A DNA stretch of 17,593 nt from an uncultured Bacteroidota bacterium (GCA_913062655.1 CAJXXO010000022.1:1-17593), one strand, 5' to 3'; positions 1 to 7,376 are shown, numbered from the stretch's first letter. Made by a program: numbers and translations. Notes: generated by a model not told the origin, from the letters alone.

Positions 1-1357
1 CGTCTTCGGTCAGTAGGTCTAATGCTAGTGCGGCTTCTTTCAGGGTAGTGCCCTCTGCGTGTGCTTTCTTGGCGATCTTGGCCGCATTGTCGTACCCGAT
101 GTGGGTGTTTAGCGCGGTTACCAGCATCAGCGAGTTGTTGAGGTGCTCGGTAATGCGGGCGTGGTTAGGCGATATGCCCTGCGCACAATTTTTATCAAAA
201 GATACACAAGCATCACCAATCAGGCGGGCACTGTGGAGGAAATTGTACGCCATCATCGGTTTGAACACGTTCAGCTCAAAGTGGCCGGTAGCTCCGCCCA
301 TGTTGATGGCTACATCGTTGCCCAGCACCTGCGCAGCTACCATGGTCAGTGCTTCTGATTGGGTAGGATTCACCTTGCCCGGCATGATAGAGCTGCCCGG
401 TTCGTTGGCCGGGATGTTGATTTCGCCAATACCACTGCGTGGCCCGCTACTCAGCATACGAATGTCATTGCCGATCTTCATCAGGCTTACCGCAAGCGTC
501 TTCAATGCACCATGTGCTTCTACAATGGCATCATGTGCCGCCAGCGCTTCAAATTTGTTGTCTGCCGTACGGAAGGGCAATCCTGTCAGGTCAGCGATGT
601 GGGCCGCCACTTTTTCCGGGTAGCCTTCGGGCGTATTGATACCGGTGCCGACTGCTGTACCTCCGAGTGCCAGTTCACTCAGGTGGTCAAGCGTGTTGCG
701 CAGCGCCTTCAGGCCATGGTCGAGCTGTGAGGCATAGCCACTAAACTCCTGCCCCAGGGTAAGGGGTGTAGCATCCATGAAGTGCGTCCGACCGATCTTC
801 ACGACTTCCCAGAAAGCTTTCGCCTTGGCCTGCAGCGTATCCCGCAGTTGCTCCACACCGGGAATGGTGGTTTCTACCAGCATCTTGTAGGCAGCAATGT
901 GCATGGCGGTGGGGAAGGTATCGTTGCTGCTTTGGCTCTTGTTGACGTCATCATTCGGGTGCAGGAAGCGACTGTCCTTACCCTCTTCCAATGAACCGCC
1001 TTGCAGCACGTGGCCCCGGTTGGCGATTACCTCGTTGGTGTTCATATTGCTTTGAGTACCGGAGCCGGTCTGCCATACCACCAGTGGAAACTGATCATCC
1101 AGTTGGCCGGCCAGGATTTCATCACACACTTTTCCGATCACTTCGGCTTTGTCAGCAGGCAGGACCCCACAATCGCGGTTGGTGAGGGCGGCTGCTTTTT
1201 TCAGGTAAGCAAAGGCCCGGATGATCTCCATCGGCATTTTCTGGTGCTCGCCACCAATCTCAAAGTTTTGCAAGCTGCGCTGTGTCTGTGCGGCCCAGTA
1301 TTTGTCGGCCGGTACTTGTATCTCGCCAATCGAATCGCGTTCAGTTCTGTATGCCAT
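1..1357 (-). CDS. fumC: Class II fumarate hydratase, 3' end cut off by window edge
   Basis: Reversible hydration of fumarate to L-malate in the TCA cycle; class II enzymes are iron-free cytoplasmic homotetramers. Translating the minus strand from the ATG at 1357 gives 452 codons without a stop, beginning MAYRTERDSIGEI. The fumarase/aspartase signature GSSIMPGKVNP starts at about residue 321, and GRTHFMDATP contains His192, the counterpart of the active-site His188 of E. coli FumC. The reading ends at LDLLTED, where E. coli FumC (467 aa) has about 15 residues left, so only the extreme C-terminus is missing. The start codon is 8 nt past the stop of the upstream hydratase gene, so the two are probably co-transcribed; no separate promoter or Shine-Dalgarno is visible. 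Aspartase is a less likely alternative, since the N-terminal and His-loop sequences are fumarase-like. Confidence 0.95.
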   Translation of the reverse strand, partial: MAYRTERDSIGEIQVPADKYWAAQTQRSLQNFEIGGEHQKMPMEIIRAFAYLKKAAALTNRDCGVLPADKAEVIGKVCDEILAGQLDDQFPLVVWQTGSGTQSNMNTNEVIANRGHVLQGGSLEEGKDSRFLHPNDDVNKSQSSNDTFPTAMHIAAYKMLVETTIPGVEQLRDTLQAKAKAFWEVVKIGRTHFMDATPLTLGQEFSGYASQLDHGLKALRNTLDHLSELALGGTAVGTGINTPEGYPEKVAAHIADLTGLPFRTADNKFEALAAHDAIVEAHGALKTLAVSLMKIGNDIRMLSSGPRSGIGEINIPANEPGSSIMPGKVNPTQSEALTMVAAQVLGNDVAINMGGATGHFELNVFKPMMAYNFLHSARLIGDACVSFDKNCAQGISPNHARITEHLNNSLMLVTALNTHIGYDNAAKIAKKAHAEGTTLKEAALALDLLTED

Positions 1358-1365
1358 GGTAGTAT

Positions 1366-2145
1366 TTATTGTCGGTTGAAATTTGGTTTACGTTTCTCCA
1401 AAAAGGCCTGCGTGCCTTCCTTAAAGTCCAGCGTGTCGAAGCTGCGACCAAACTGCTCGATCTCACGGGCAAAGCCATCCTCGTCCTTATCGAAATACGC
1501 TTCTACACAATCGATCACTTTGGCAATAGCCAGGGGTCCTTTGCGGGTGATTTTTTTGAGCATCTTTTCCGCGAAGGCTTGGGCTTCTTCTGCCGGCAGC
1601 ACATGGTTGGCCAGCCCAATGCGGTGCGCCTCCTGTGCATTCACCATATCGCCTGTCATCAGCAGCTCCAGGGCTTTTCCTTTACCCACCAGTTGGATGA
1701 GTCGCTGTGTGCCACCGTAGCCAGGCAGGATACCGAGGTTGACCTCCGGTTGGCCGAATTGAGCATTGTTGGTAGCGATACGAATGTGGCACGCCATGGC
1801 CAGTTCGCAGCCGCCCCCTAAGGCGAAGCCATTCACCAGCGCAATGACCGGCTTAGGGCATGCTTCGATCTTATTGAAAGCGTGATGCCCGTCTTGCGCC
1901 ATCGCGGCCCCTTCTTCGGCATTGAAGTTGGCAAACTCGGCAATGTCGGCACCGGCTGCAAAAGCCTTGTCGCCTGCCCCGGTGATCAGCACGCCATGGA
2001 TATCGTTATTGGCGTACACTTCATCAAACACCTGGTCGAGCTCACTGATCAGTTGCAGGTTGAGGGCATTCATTTTTTCTGCCCGGTTCAGTGTGATGTG
2101 CAGTACATTTTCCTTAGTTTCCGTGAGGAGGGTTTGATACGCCAT
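1366..2145 (-). CDS. Enoyl-CoA hydratase / crotonase family protein
   Basis: A 259-residue crotonase-fold protein, the usual family length, expected to add water across the double bond of 2-enoyl-CoA thioesters in fatty-acid or branched-chain amino-acid breakdown. Visible features are AGADIAEF (residues 64-71, oxyanion-hole loop), NGFALGGGCELA (105-116, second oxyanion glycine and Glu114) and GQPEVNLGILPGYGGTQRL (131-149, with Glu134). Both glutamates that activate the water in mammalian crotonase are therefore present, which supports a hydratase over an isomerase or a decarboxylase. I chose the ATG at 2145 (MAYQTLL) because an alternative start at 2184 adds 13 residues lacking family similarity and would place the coding start inside a palindrome. 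It is the first gene of a likely hydratase-fumC operon and is divergent from mutA. The exact acyl-CoA substrate cannot be told. Confidence 0.92.
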   Translation of the reverse strand: MAYQTLLTETKENVLHITLNRAEKMNALNLQLISELDQVFDEVYANNDIHGVLITGAGDKAFAAGADIAEFANFNAEEGAAMAQDGHHAFNKIEACPKPVIALVNGFALGGGCELAMACHIRIATNNAQFGQPEVNLGILPGYGGTQRLIQLVGKGKALELLMTGDMVNAQEAHRIGLANHVLPAEEAQAFAEKMLKKITRKGPLAIAKVIDCVEAYFDKDEDGFAREIEQFGRSFDTLDFKEGTQAFLEKRKPNFNRQ

Positions 2146-2170
2146 GCGGTTGCGATTTGGTTCTCGAATA

Positions 2171-2184
2171 ATGACTATAGTCAT
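2171..2184. promoter_or_regulatory. Perfect 14-bp palindrome between divergent hydratase and mutA genes
   Basis: ATGACTATAGTCAT is identical to its reverse complement and lies in the 90-bp divergent gap, 26 bp from the hydratase start and about 50 bp from mutA. Such a position suits an operator for a dimeric regulator controlling both directions, for example a TetR- or GntR-type sensor of acyl-CoA. No regulator gene is adjacent, so the assignment is an inference from symmetry and position only. Confidence 0.4.
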
Positions 2185-2235
2185 AGGGGAGAAGACCGCT
2201 GGTTTACTATTTTTAGCCCTCGATCAAAACGCCTA

Positions 2236-3378
2236 ATGACCATGAGCGAAATTACCAATAAAGACGCGTTCTACGCAGCCTTTCCCCCGGTTTCAAAGGC
2301 AGAATGGCTGGAACAGATTCAGCAAGACCTGAAGGGAGCTGACTTTGAAGAGAAACTGATGTGGAAGACCGTAGAAGGCTTCGATGTACAACCCTTTTAC
2401 CACCCCGAAGACCAGGAAGGGAAGGAGGCGATCCAGTTTTCCTTCAAGCCGGGTGACTGGGCCATGCGCCAGAACTATACGATCAACTTTGCCCCGGAAG
2501 CTGCTGAAAAGCTGGAAGCGCTGCAAAAGCAAGATTTTAACCAGATCGGTTTTGTGCTGGAAGATGTGCAGGCCATCCATCAACTGCTGCCACTGGCCCA
2601 AGGTGCCACGGCAAAGGGCATTGGGGTGATCCTCAGTGCACCGGAAGACCGGGATGGGCTGGTGAACGCCCTGAAAGCAAAGATCACGGCCGGAGAGTGG
2701 GATGGCGACAACCTGTTTGCCATCGAAGCCGACTGGGCCAGCATGATGACGAGCACCAAGCTGAGCCTGATTGAGCTGTCGAAGCACTTTTCGGGAAAGA
2801 CCTTCTTCATTGACGGGCATCGCATCCATTTCCGCAGCTTGTCGGCCTGGCAGGAGGTAGCCACCATCCTCGCCAACATTGACGAGATGCTGGAAGAAAC
2901 CAGCAGCGAGCTGTCCGCCAGGGAGGTGTTCGAACACCTGACCATCACGGTGGCCGTAGGTCCGGATTATTTTATGGAAATGGCCAAGATCCGTGCCTTA
3001 CGGATGTTGGTGGCCAACCTGTTTCACCTGTATGATCCGGAGATCAAAAATCCCGATCAGGTGTACATACACGCCCTCAACTCGGAGAAGCACCGCAACG
3101 AGGAAGATCCTGATCGCAACCTGCTGCAGAGCACTACCGAGGCCATGTCGGCCCTGAGTGCCGGGGTGCAGAGCCTGAGCCTGGATACGCAAGATCAGAC
3201 GAAGGAACGATCATTGGTTTTCTTCGAAAGAATTACCCGCAACATTCAGTTGTTACTCAAACATGAATCCCACTTCGGCAAGGTGCAGGCGCCAGTGGCC
3301 GGTGCCTACTACGTAGAAGAGCTGACCGAGCAGATCGCTCGCCAGGCCTGGGAATCATTCAAAAATGCTATCGCCTAA
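2236..3378 (+). CDS. mutA: Methylmalonyl-CoA mutase small subunit (short form)
   Basis: Non-catalytic partner of MutB in the B12-dependent mutase that interconverts (R)-methylmalonyl-CoA and succinyl-CoA. The protein is 380 residues from the ATG at 2236 (378 from the ATG at 2242, two codons later); the reading frame stays open further upstream, but that sequence overlaps the divergent hydratase gene and is discarded. Recognisable mutase segments are the N-terminal KDAFYAAFPPVSKAEWLEQI region, the barrel strand GPDYFMEMAKIRALRML, the NEEDPDRNLLQSTTEAMSAL segment and a terminal GAYYVEELTEQIARQAW. It stops there, before the linker and the C-terminal B12-binding-like domain carried by longer small subunits such as that of Propionibacterium (638 aa). 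The stop is followed 11 nt later by mutB, so the pair is an operon. No cobalamin riboswitch fits in the 90-bp upstream gap. Confidence 0.9.
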   Translation: MTMSEITNKDAFYAAFPPVSKAEWLEQIQQDLKGADFEEKLMWKTVEGFDVQPFYHPEDQEGKEAIQFSFKPGDWAMRQNYTINFAPEAAEKLEALQKQDFNQIGFVLEDVQAIHQLLPLAQGATAKGIGVILSAPEDRDGLVNALKAKITAGEWDGDNLFAIEADWASMMTSTKLSLIELSKHFSGKTFFIDGHRIHFRSLSAWQEVATILANIDEMLEETSSELSAREVFEHLTITVAVGPDYFMEMAKIRALRMLVANLFHLYDPEIKNPDQVYIHALNSEKHRNEEDPDRNLLQSTTEAMSALSAGVQSLSLDTQDQTKERSLVFFERITRNIQLLLKHESHFGKVQAPVAGAYYVEELTEQIARQAWESFKNAIA

Positions 3379-3389
3379 ACGACCCAACT

Positions 3390-5543
3390 ATGCAACGACC
3401 CAATTATTCCAATATAGAATTTGAGCAACTCCAGCGCAACTTTGGTGGTGCCAATGAGCCCCGCCATGAGTGGACGTCACCGGAGCAGATCGAGATATTT
3501 GACAGCTACAGTCGCGAGCAGCGGGACCAATATCCACACCTGCGCTATGCAGCCGGTATACCTCCTTTTTTAAGGGGGCCTTATTCCACCATGTATGTGA
3601 TGCGGCCCTGGACCATTCGTCAGTATGCCGGTTTTAGTACGGCTGAGGAAAGCAACGCTTTCTATCGCAGAAACCTGGCAGCCGGACAGAAAGGCTTGTC
3701 GGTGGCCTTCGACCTGCCTACCCACCGGGGGTACGACTCGGACAACCCGCGTGTACCCGGTGATGTCGGGAAAGCCGGTGTGGCGATCGATTCCATCCTG
3801 GATATGAAGGTCCTCTTCGATCAGATACCGCTCGACAAGATGTCGGTATCGATGACGATGAATGGAGCTGTGATACCGGTGATGGCCTTTTACATCCTGG
3901 CCGCTGAGGAACAGGGGGGGAAGCCGGAGCAACTGAGTGGAACGATTCAAAACGATATCCTGAAGGAGTTTATGGTGCGGAATACGTACATCTATCCGCC
4001 TTCTCCTTCGATGCGCATTATTGCCGATATCTTCCGCTACACGTCAGAGAAGATGCCGCGGTTCAACTCGATCTCGATCTCGGGCTACCATATGCACGAG
4101 GCCGGTGCTCCGGCACATGTCGAGCTGGCGTATACCCTGGCGGATGGATTGGAATATGTGCGTACCGGACTGGCAGCGGGATTAGATATTGATGCCTTTG
4201 CACCGCGCTTGTCCTTCTTCTGGGGCATAGGCATGAACCACTACATGGAAGTGGCCAAGATGCGGGCCGGTCGATTGTTGTGGGCGAAATTGATGGCACC
4301 CTTCAATCCGAAGAACAAAAAATCAATGGCCCTGCGGACGCACAGCCAGACCAGTGGCTGGAGCCTGACCGAACAGGATCCCTTTAATAATGTAGCCCGT
4401 ACTTGCATTGAAGCGATGGCGGCTGCTTTGGGTCACACCCAGTCGCTGCACACCAACGCGCTGGATGAGGCGATCGCCTTGCCGACCGATTTCTCGGCAC
4501 GCATTGCCCGCGAGACGCAGCTCTATCTGCAGAAAGACACCAACATTACGCGCACCGTGGATCCATTGGGTGGATCCTATTATGTAGAATACCTGACCGA
4601 TCAATTGGTAGAAAAGACCTGGGCGCTGATCCAGGAGGTGGAAGAGCTGGGTGGCATGGCCAAGGCCATAGAAAGCGGTGTGCCGAAGATGCGCATCGAG
4701 GAAGCCGCTGCCAAGAAGCAGGCACGCATTGATGCCGGCAAGGAGGTGATCGTAGGCATCAACCAATACCGTCCGGAAGAAGAGGCCGAGATACCCCTGT
4801 TGGAGGTGGACAATTCAGCCGTACGGGAAAAGCAGATCCAGCGCTTGAAAGAATTGCGCGCCAATCGAAATGAAGATGATGTGCAGGCTGCACTGGATGC
4901 TATCACCAAATCTGCGGAGACCAACGAAGGCAACTTGCTTGAGCTAGCGGTAGATGCCGCCCGTAAGCGCGCTTCACTGGGCGAGATATCTGATGCCATG
5001 GAGAAAGTATTTGGTCGGTACACGGCAACTACACGATCGATTTCAGGCGTTTATGCAGCAGAAATGGGACATGAAGAACACTTTGACAAGGCCCGCGAAC
5101 TGGCGGACCAGTTTACCGAAATAGATGGCCGCAGACCCAGAATCATGGTGGCCAAAATGGGCCAGGATGGCCACGATAGAGGCGCCAAGGTGATCGCCTC
5201 CAGCTTTGCTGACCTGGGCTTCGATGTGGACATAGGCCCTCTCTTCCAAACCCCGGAAGAAGTAGCGCGCCAAGCGGCAGAAAATGATGTCCATTTGATC
5301 GGGGTGTCTTCCCTGGCAGCCGGACACAAGACGCTGGTACCCCAACTGATCGATGAACTGAAGGCCATTGGCCGGGAAGATATCATGGTTACTACCGGTG
5401 GGGTGATACCGCAGCAGGATTACGACTTCTTGTATAAAGCCGGTGTAGTGGGCATCTTCGGTCCGGGTACCCGCATTCCTGAGGCGGCTATTAAGCTGCT
5501 CGATATGCTGATCGAGCGCGCCAAGCAGGCGGAGGAAGCGTGA
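3390..5543 (+). CDS. mutB: Methylmalonyl-CoA mutase large (catalytic) subunit
   Basis: Catalytic subunit of adenosylcobalamin-dependent methylmalonyl-CoA mutase, linking propionate, odd-chain fatty acid and branched-chain amino-acid breakdown to succinyl-CoA. The 717-residue length is normal. The N-terminal substrate barrel shows TIRQYAGFSTA with Tyr79, the counterpart of Tyr89 in the Propionibacterium enzyme, then PSMRIIADIF and SISGYHMHEAGA, which hold the expected substrate arginine and histidine. The C-terminal cobalamin domain has the DxHxxG motif as DGHDRG (Asp593, His595, Gly598), His595 being the lower axial cobalt ligand, followed by GVSSLAAGHK and TTGGVIPQQD. The tyrosine and arginine argue for methylmalonyl-CoA mutase rather than isobutyryl-CoA or ethylmalonyl-CoA mutase. 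It starts 11 nt after mutA; the meaB chaperone is 1.85 kb downstream on the same strand. Confidence 0.97.
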   Translation: MQRPNYSNIEFEQLQRNFGGANEPRHEWTSPEQIEIFDSYSREQRDQYPHLRYAAGIPPFLRGPYSTMYVMRPWTIRQYAGFSTAEESNAFYRRNLAAGQKGLSVAFDLPTHRGYDSDNPRVPGDVGKAGVAIDSILDMKVLFDQIPLDKMSVSMTMNGAVIPVMAFYILAAEEQGGKPEQLSGTIQNDILKEFMVRNTYIYPPSPSMRIIADIFRYTSEKMPRFNSISISGYHMHEAGAPAHVELAYTLADGLEYVRTGLAAGLDIDAFAPRLSFFWGIGMNHYMEVAKMRAGRLLWAKLMAPFNPKNKKSMALRTHSQTSGWSLTEQDPFNNVARTCIEAMAAALGHTQSLHTNALDEAIALPTDFSARIARETQLYLQKDTNITRTVDPLGGSYYVEYLTDQLVEKTWALIQEVEELGGMAKAIESGVPKMRIEEAAAKKQARIDAGKEVIVGINQYRPEEEAEIPLLEVDNSAVREKQIQRLKELRANRNEDDVQAALDAITKSAETNEGNLLELAVDAARKRASLGEISDAMEKVFGRYTATTRSISGVYAAEMGHEEHFDKARELADQFTEIDGRRPRIMVAKMGQDGHDRGAKVIASSFADLGFDVDIGPLFQTPEEVARQAAENDVHLIGVSSLAAGHKTLVPQLIDELKAIGREDIMVTTGGVIPQQDYDFLYKAGVVGIFGPGTRIPEAAIKLLDMLIERAKQAEEA

Positions 5544-5555
5544 TGTAGTTGATAT

Positions 5556-5625
5556 TTTAAAGTTTAAAGTTCAATGTTCAGCGTTCAAAGTTGAAAGTTT
5601 AGAGTTCAGGGTTTCAGGTTCAGGG
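5556..5625. repeat. Tandem heptamer array, ten units of TTYARRG
   Basis: Reading from 5556 in steps of seven gives TTTAAAG, TTTAAAG, TTCAATG, TTCAGCG, TTCAAAG, TTGAAAG, TTTAGAG, TTCAGGG, TTTCAGG, TTCAGGG. Nine of the ten units begin TTN and end in G with an A at position four; the ninth is slipped by one base. The units drift from AT-rich to GG-rich along the array. It begins 12 bp after the mutB stop. Similar degenerate GTTCAAA-like tracts are, from general familiarity, common between genes in Bacteroidota; their function is unknown. Confidence 0.8.
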
Positions 5626-5804
5626 TTGCTGAGCCGTTTTTATCATAGAGCTGGTTTGCTTCCCCGTTGGGTGCATCTCTCACGTGCACGCCAGGGACCA
5701 GTGCAGGTTACAGGAAGTTGAGCACTCGTCTTGCAGTGCAAGTCGGTTACACATCACCTGAACTGTCAATTTTTTAATCGGCTCCATTATCTGATTGTCG
5801 TCTC

Positions 5805-5812
5805 TATCTTTG
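5805..5812 (+). promoter_or_regulatory. Bacteroidota -7 promoter box for pnuC
   Basis: TATCTTTG matches TAnnTTTG at every fixed position and ends 6 nt before the ATG at 5819. With transcription starting about that far downstream of the box, the message would be leaderless or nearly so. No TTG at the expected -33 spacing is visible. The box also argues against the upstream in-frame start at 5795. Confidence 0.6.
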
Positions 5813-5818
5813 CCCGCT

Positions 5819-6448
5819 ATGTGGGAATCGGTAGTTGAGTTTTTAGTAGCGCCTTATGAAGGTACCGCCACATACCTGATCGTTTTGGAAGCGATTGCAG
5901 TGGTATTTGGCATTGCTTCCGTCTACTTCGCGAAGCAGGAGAATATCCTGGTTTATCCCACCGGTATCATCAGTACCTTGATTTATGTGTACATTTTGGC
6001 ATTGGGTGCCTTTTTTGGCGATATGATGATCAATGGCTACTACACCATCATGAGCGTATATGGCTGGGTTGTGTGGAGTCGGGTCGGCACCGATCACTCG
6101 CCTTTGCCGGTGAGTTGGACCACCAGACGTGAGCAGTGGATCGCATTGGGGTTGTTTTTCATTACTGCCGGGGTTGTCTATGTGGTCTATCAAGGCTATG
6201 GCAAGTTTGGCCATTGGTACGACTATGTCGATATGTTTACCACAGGTGTTTTCTTTGCCGGGATGTGGCTGATGGCACGCAAGAAGATCGAAAACTGGCA
6301 CCTGTGGATCATTGGTGACCTGGTCTCTATCCCGCTGTATTATGTAAAAGGGTATGGTATCTCCATGCTACAGTATGTGGTATTTTTGGTACTTGCCTGG
6401 CAAGGGTTACAAGCATGGAAGAGAAGCTACGCGCTTCAAAAGAAGTGA
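5819..6448 (+). CDS. pnuC: PnuC-type nicotinamide riboside transporter
   Basis: Inner-membrane facilitator that lets nicotinamide riboside enter the cell. The 209-residue protein is hydrophobic throughout, with about seven membrane segments, the usual PnuC architecture. Family-like features are the amphipathic start followed by LIVLEAIAVVFGIASVYFA, ENILVYPTGIISTLIYVYIL, the GYYTIMSVYGWVVW segment and a late WHLWIIGDLVSIPLYYVKGYG stretch rich in aromatic ligands. In Bacteroidota the same fold is also used for thiamine (PnuT), but here a nicotinamide riboside kinase lies just downstream and no TPP riboswitch precedes the gene, so an NAD-salvage role is preferred. I start at the ATG at 5819 because an in-frame start eight codons earlier would lie upstream of the predicted promoter box at 5805-5812. 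Confidence 0.88.
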   Translation: MWESVVEFLVAPYEGTATYLIVLEAIAVVFGIASVYFAKQENILVYPTGIISTLIYVYILALGAFFGDMMINGYYTIMSVYGWVVWSRVGTDHSPLPVSWTTRREQWIALGLFFITAGVVYVVYQGYGKFGHWYDYVDMFTTGVFFAGMWLMARKKIENWHLWIIGDLVSIPLYYVKGYGISMLQYVVFLVLAWQGLQAWKRSYALQKK

Positions 6449-6516
6449 GGATTACCTCTTGCCAATAGGAACGAACCATTATCCTACTTTACCTATTTTC
6501 ATTGAAAAGCAATACC

Positions 6517-6744
6517 ATGAATCGGGTTGAATTATTAAAGCAGACTGTCCAAAAGCTCACGCAATTACCCGAAAAAGAATTGTCTCAAATCGCTGACTTT
6601 GCAGATTATCTGCTGACTCGAGCTGAAAGTCAAGTGGAGACGATTGGCATTCAACAATTAATCGAACAGGATGAGGCGTTCTCTTTTCTACATGATGAGA
6701 AGGAATTGTATGCTGGAAATGATACAGTAGGAAAAAAATATTGA
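6517..6744 (+). CDS. Small antitoxin-like protein, no partner toxin seen
   Basis: A 75-residue soluble protein beginning MNRVELLKQTV. The segment KLTQLPEKELSQIADFADYLL resembles the short helical LPxxxLxEVxDFxxFL motif of DUF2281-like and related antitoxin families, followed by an acidic, poorly conserved tail ending NDTVGKKY. The ATG at 6517 is chosen over a TTG five codons earlier. The gene sits between pnuC (68 nt after its stop) and the kinase gene, in the same frame as the latter and separated from it by one stop and 12 nt. No RelE, PIN or other toxin follows, so it is either an orphan antitoxin or a regulator of unknown role. Function is not established; the family likeness is from pattern alone. 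Confidence 0.6.
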   Translation: MNRVELLKQTVQKLTQLPEKELSQIADFADYLLTRAESQVETIGIQQLIEQDEAFSFLHDEKELYAGNDTVGKKY

Positions 6745-6756
6745 CTCTATTCAGAA

Positions 6757-7323
6757 GTGATTACTTTCTCAGAACAAATTTTTATCCCAAAACTAAAACG
6801 AATCGTTCTCCACGGACCGGAGAGTACAGGTAAGACTACGCTGGCCAAAGCATTAGCGGCTTACTTTGATACGGTCTGGGTGCCGGAGTACGCGCGCCCT
6901 TACCTGGAAGCGAAAATGGCAGTATCCGGGGAGATTTGTGCGCTGGAGGACATTCTACCCATTGCTATCGGTCAGGTGATGCTGGAAAATGACCTGGCGC
7001 AGCAAGCCCGTCACGACCTACTCATCTGCGATACCGATATCCTGACCACACACGCCTATTCGCTGGCTTTTTATGGCGAATCTCCCAAGGCACTGGTTGA
7101 GGCTTTACCCCATCAGCAGGTGGAACTATACATTTTGACGGACATTGACGTGCCGTGGGAAGCGGATGCTATCCGTGACCGTCCGGGGGTGCGCAAAGAG
7201 ATGTTGGATCTTTTTGTACGGCAGTTGAAGCAATACAATCGCCCTTATGTAAAAGTATCCGGTTCTACCGAGGAGCGTATGAAAGTGGCTGTTCCGGCTA
7301 TTGAAGCATTGCTCAAATCCTAA
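6757..7323 (+). CDS. NadR-like nicotinamide riboside kinase (stand-alone kinase domain)
   Basis: Predicted to phosphorylate nicotinamide riboside to NMN with ATP, trapping what PnuC brings in. The 188-residue P-loop protein carries Walker A GPESTGKTTL (residues 20-29), VPEYAR (42-47), CDTDILTT (91-98) and DVPWEADAIRDRPG (131-144), the set typical of the kinase half of bifunctional NadR. The N-terminal adenylyltransferase domain and the helix-turn-helix of enterobacterial NadR are both absent, so NMN adenylylation must be done by another enzyme. Translation appears to start at GTG (6757): a stop lies in frame at 6742-6744 and the first internal ATG would fall after the Walker A motif. It is 12 nt downstream of the small antitoxin-like gene, so they are likely co-transcribed with pnuC. 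Confidence 0.87.
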   Translation: MITFSEQIFIPKLKRIVLHGPESTGKTTLAKALAAYFDTVWVPEYARPYLEAKMAVSGEICALEDILPIAIGQVMLENDLAQQARHDLLICDTDILTTHAYSLAFYGESPKALVEALPHQQVELYILTDIDVPWEADAIRDRPGVRKEMLDLFVRQLKQYNRPYVKVSGSTEERMKVAVPAIEALLKS

Positions 7324-7376
7324 AGGTGGGGTGGATAAGTGGAATAGCCTGACCCGAATTTTCGAGAGGCATGCCC

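Larger units (their letters stand above)
5544..5818. other. Non-coding gap between mutB and pnuC
   Basis: The 275 bp between the mutB stop and the pnuC start has no credible gene on either strand. It holds the heptamer array at 5556-5625, then a stretch rich in TGCA (at 5672, 5686, 5702, 5732 and 5738) that includes the near-palindromic CTTGCAGTGCAAG at 5730-5742, and finally the pnuC promoter box. I found no intrinsic terminator after mutB and no thiamine or cobalamin riboswitch consensus. Confidence 0.6.

Noticed and set aside
1001..1720. Long plus-strand open frame over fumC and the hydratase gene
   Set aside because: It lies antisense to two well-supported enzymes and its translation has no recognisable domain.
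1882..2235. Upstream in-frame extension of mutA by 118 codons
   Set aside because: The extension reads through the divergent hydratase gene in antisense and shows no mutase similarity; the mutase-like sequence begins at the ATG at 2236.
5556..5625. CRISPR array
   Set aside because: Units are 7 bp, contiguous and degenerate with no spacers, and there are no cas genes.
5544..5804. TPP, cobalamin or NAD riboswitch upstream of pnuC
   Set aside because: None of the conserved cores I know (for example the thi-box CTGAGA with its partner segments) is present, and the predicted promoter leaves no leader.
5795..5818. Eight-codon N-terminal extension of PnuC
   Set aside because: It contains the TATCTTTG promoter box, so a transcript starting there could not include the earlier start.
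6446..6460. Terminator after pnuC
   Set aside because: GAGG-ATTA-CCTC is only a 4-bp stem with two T residues after it.
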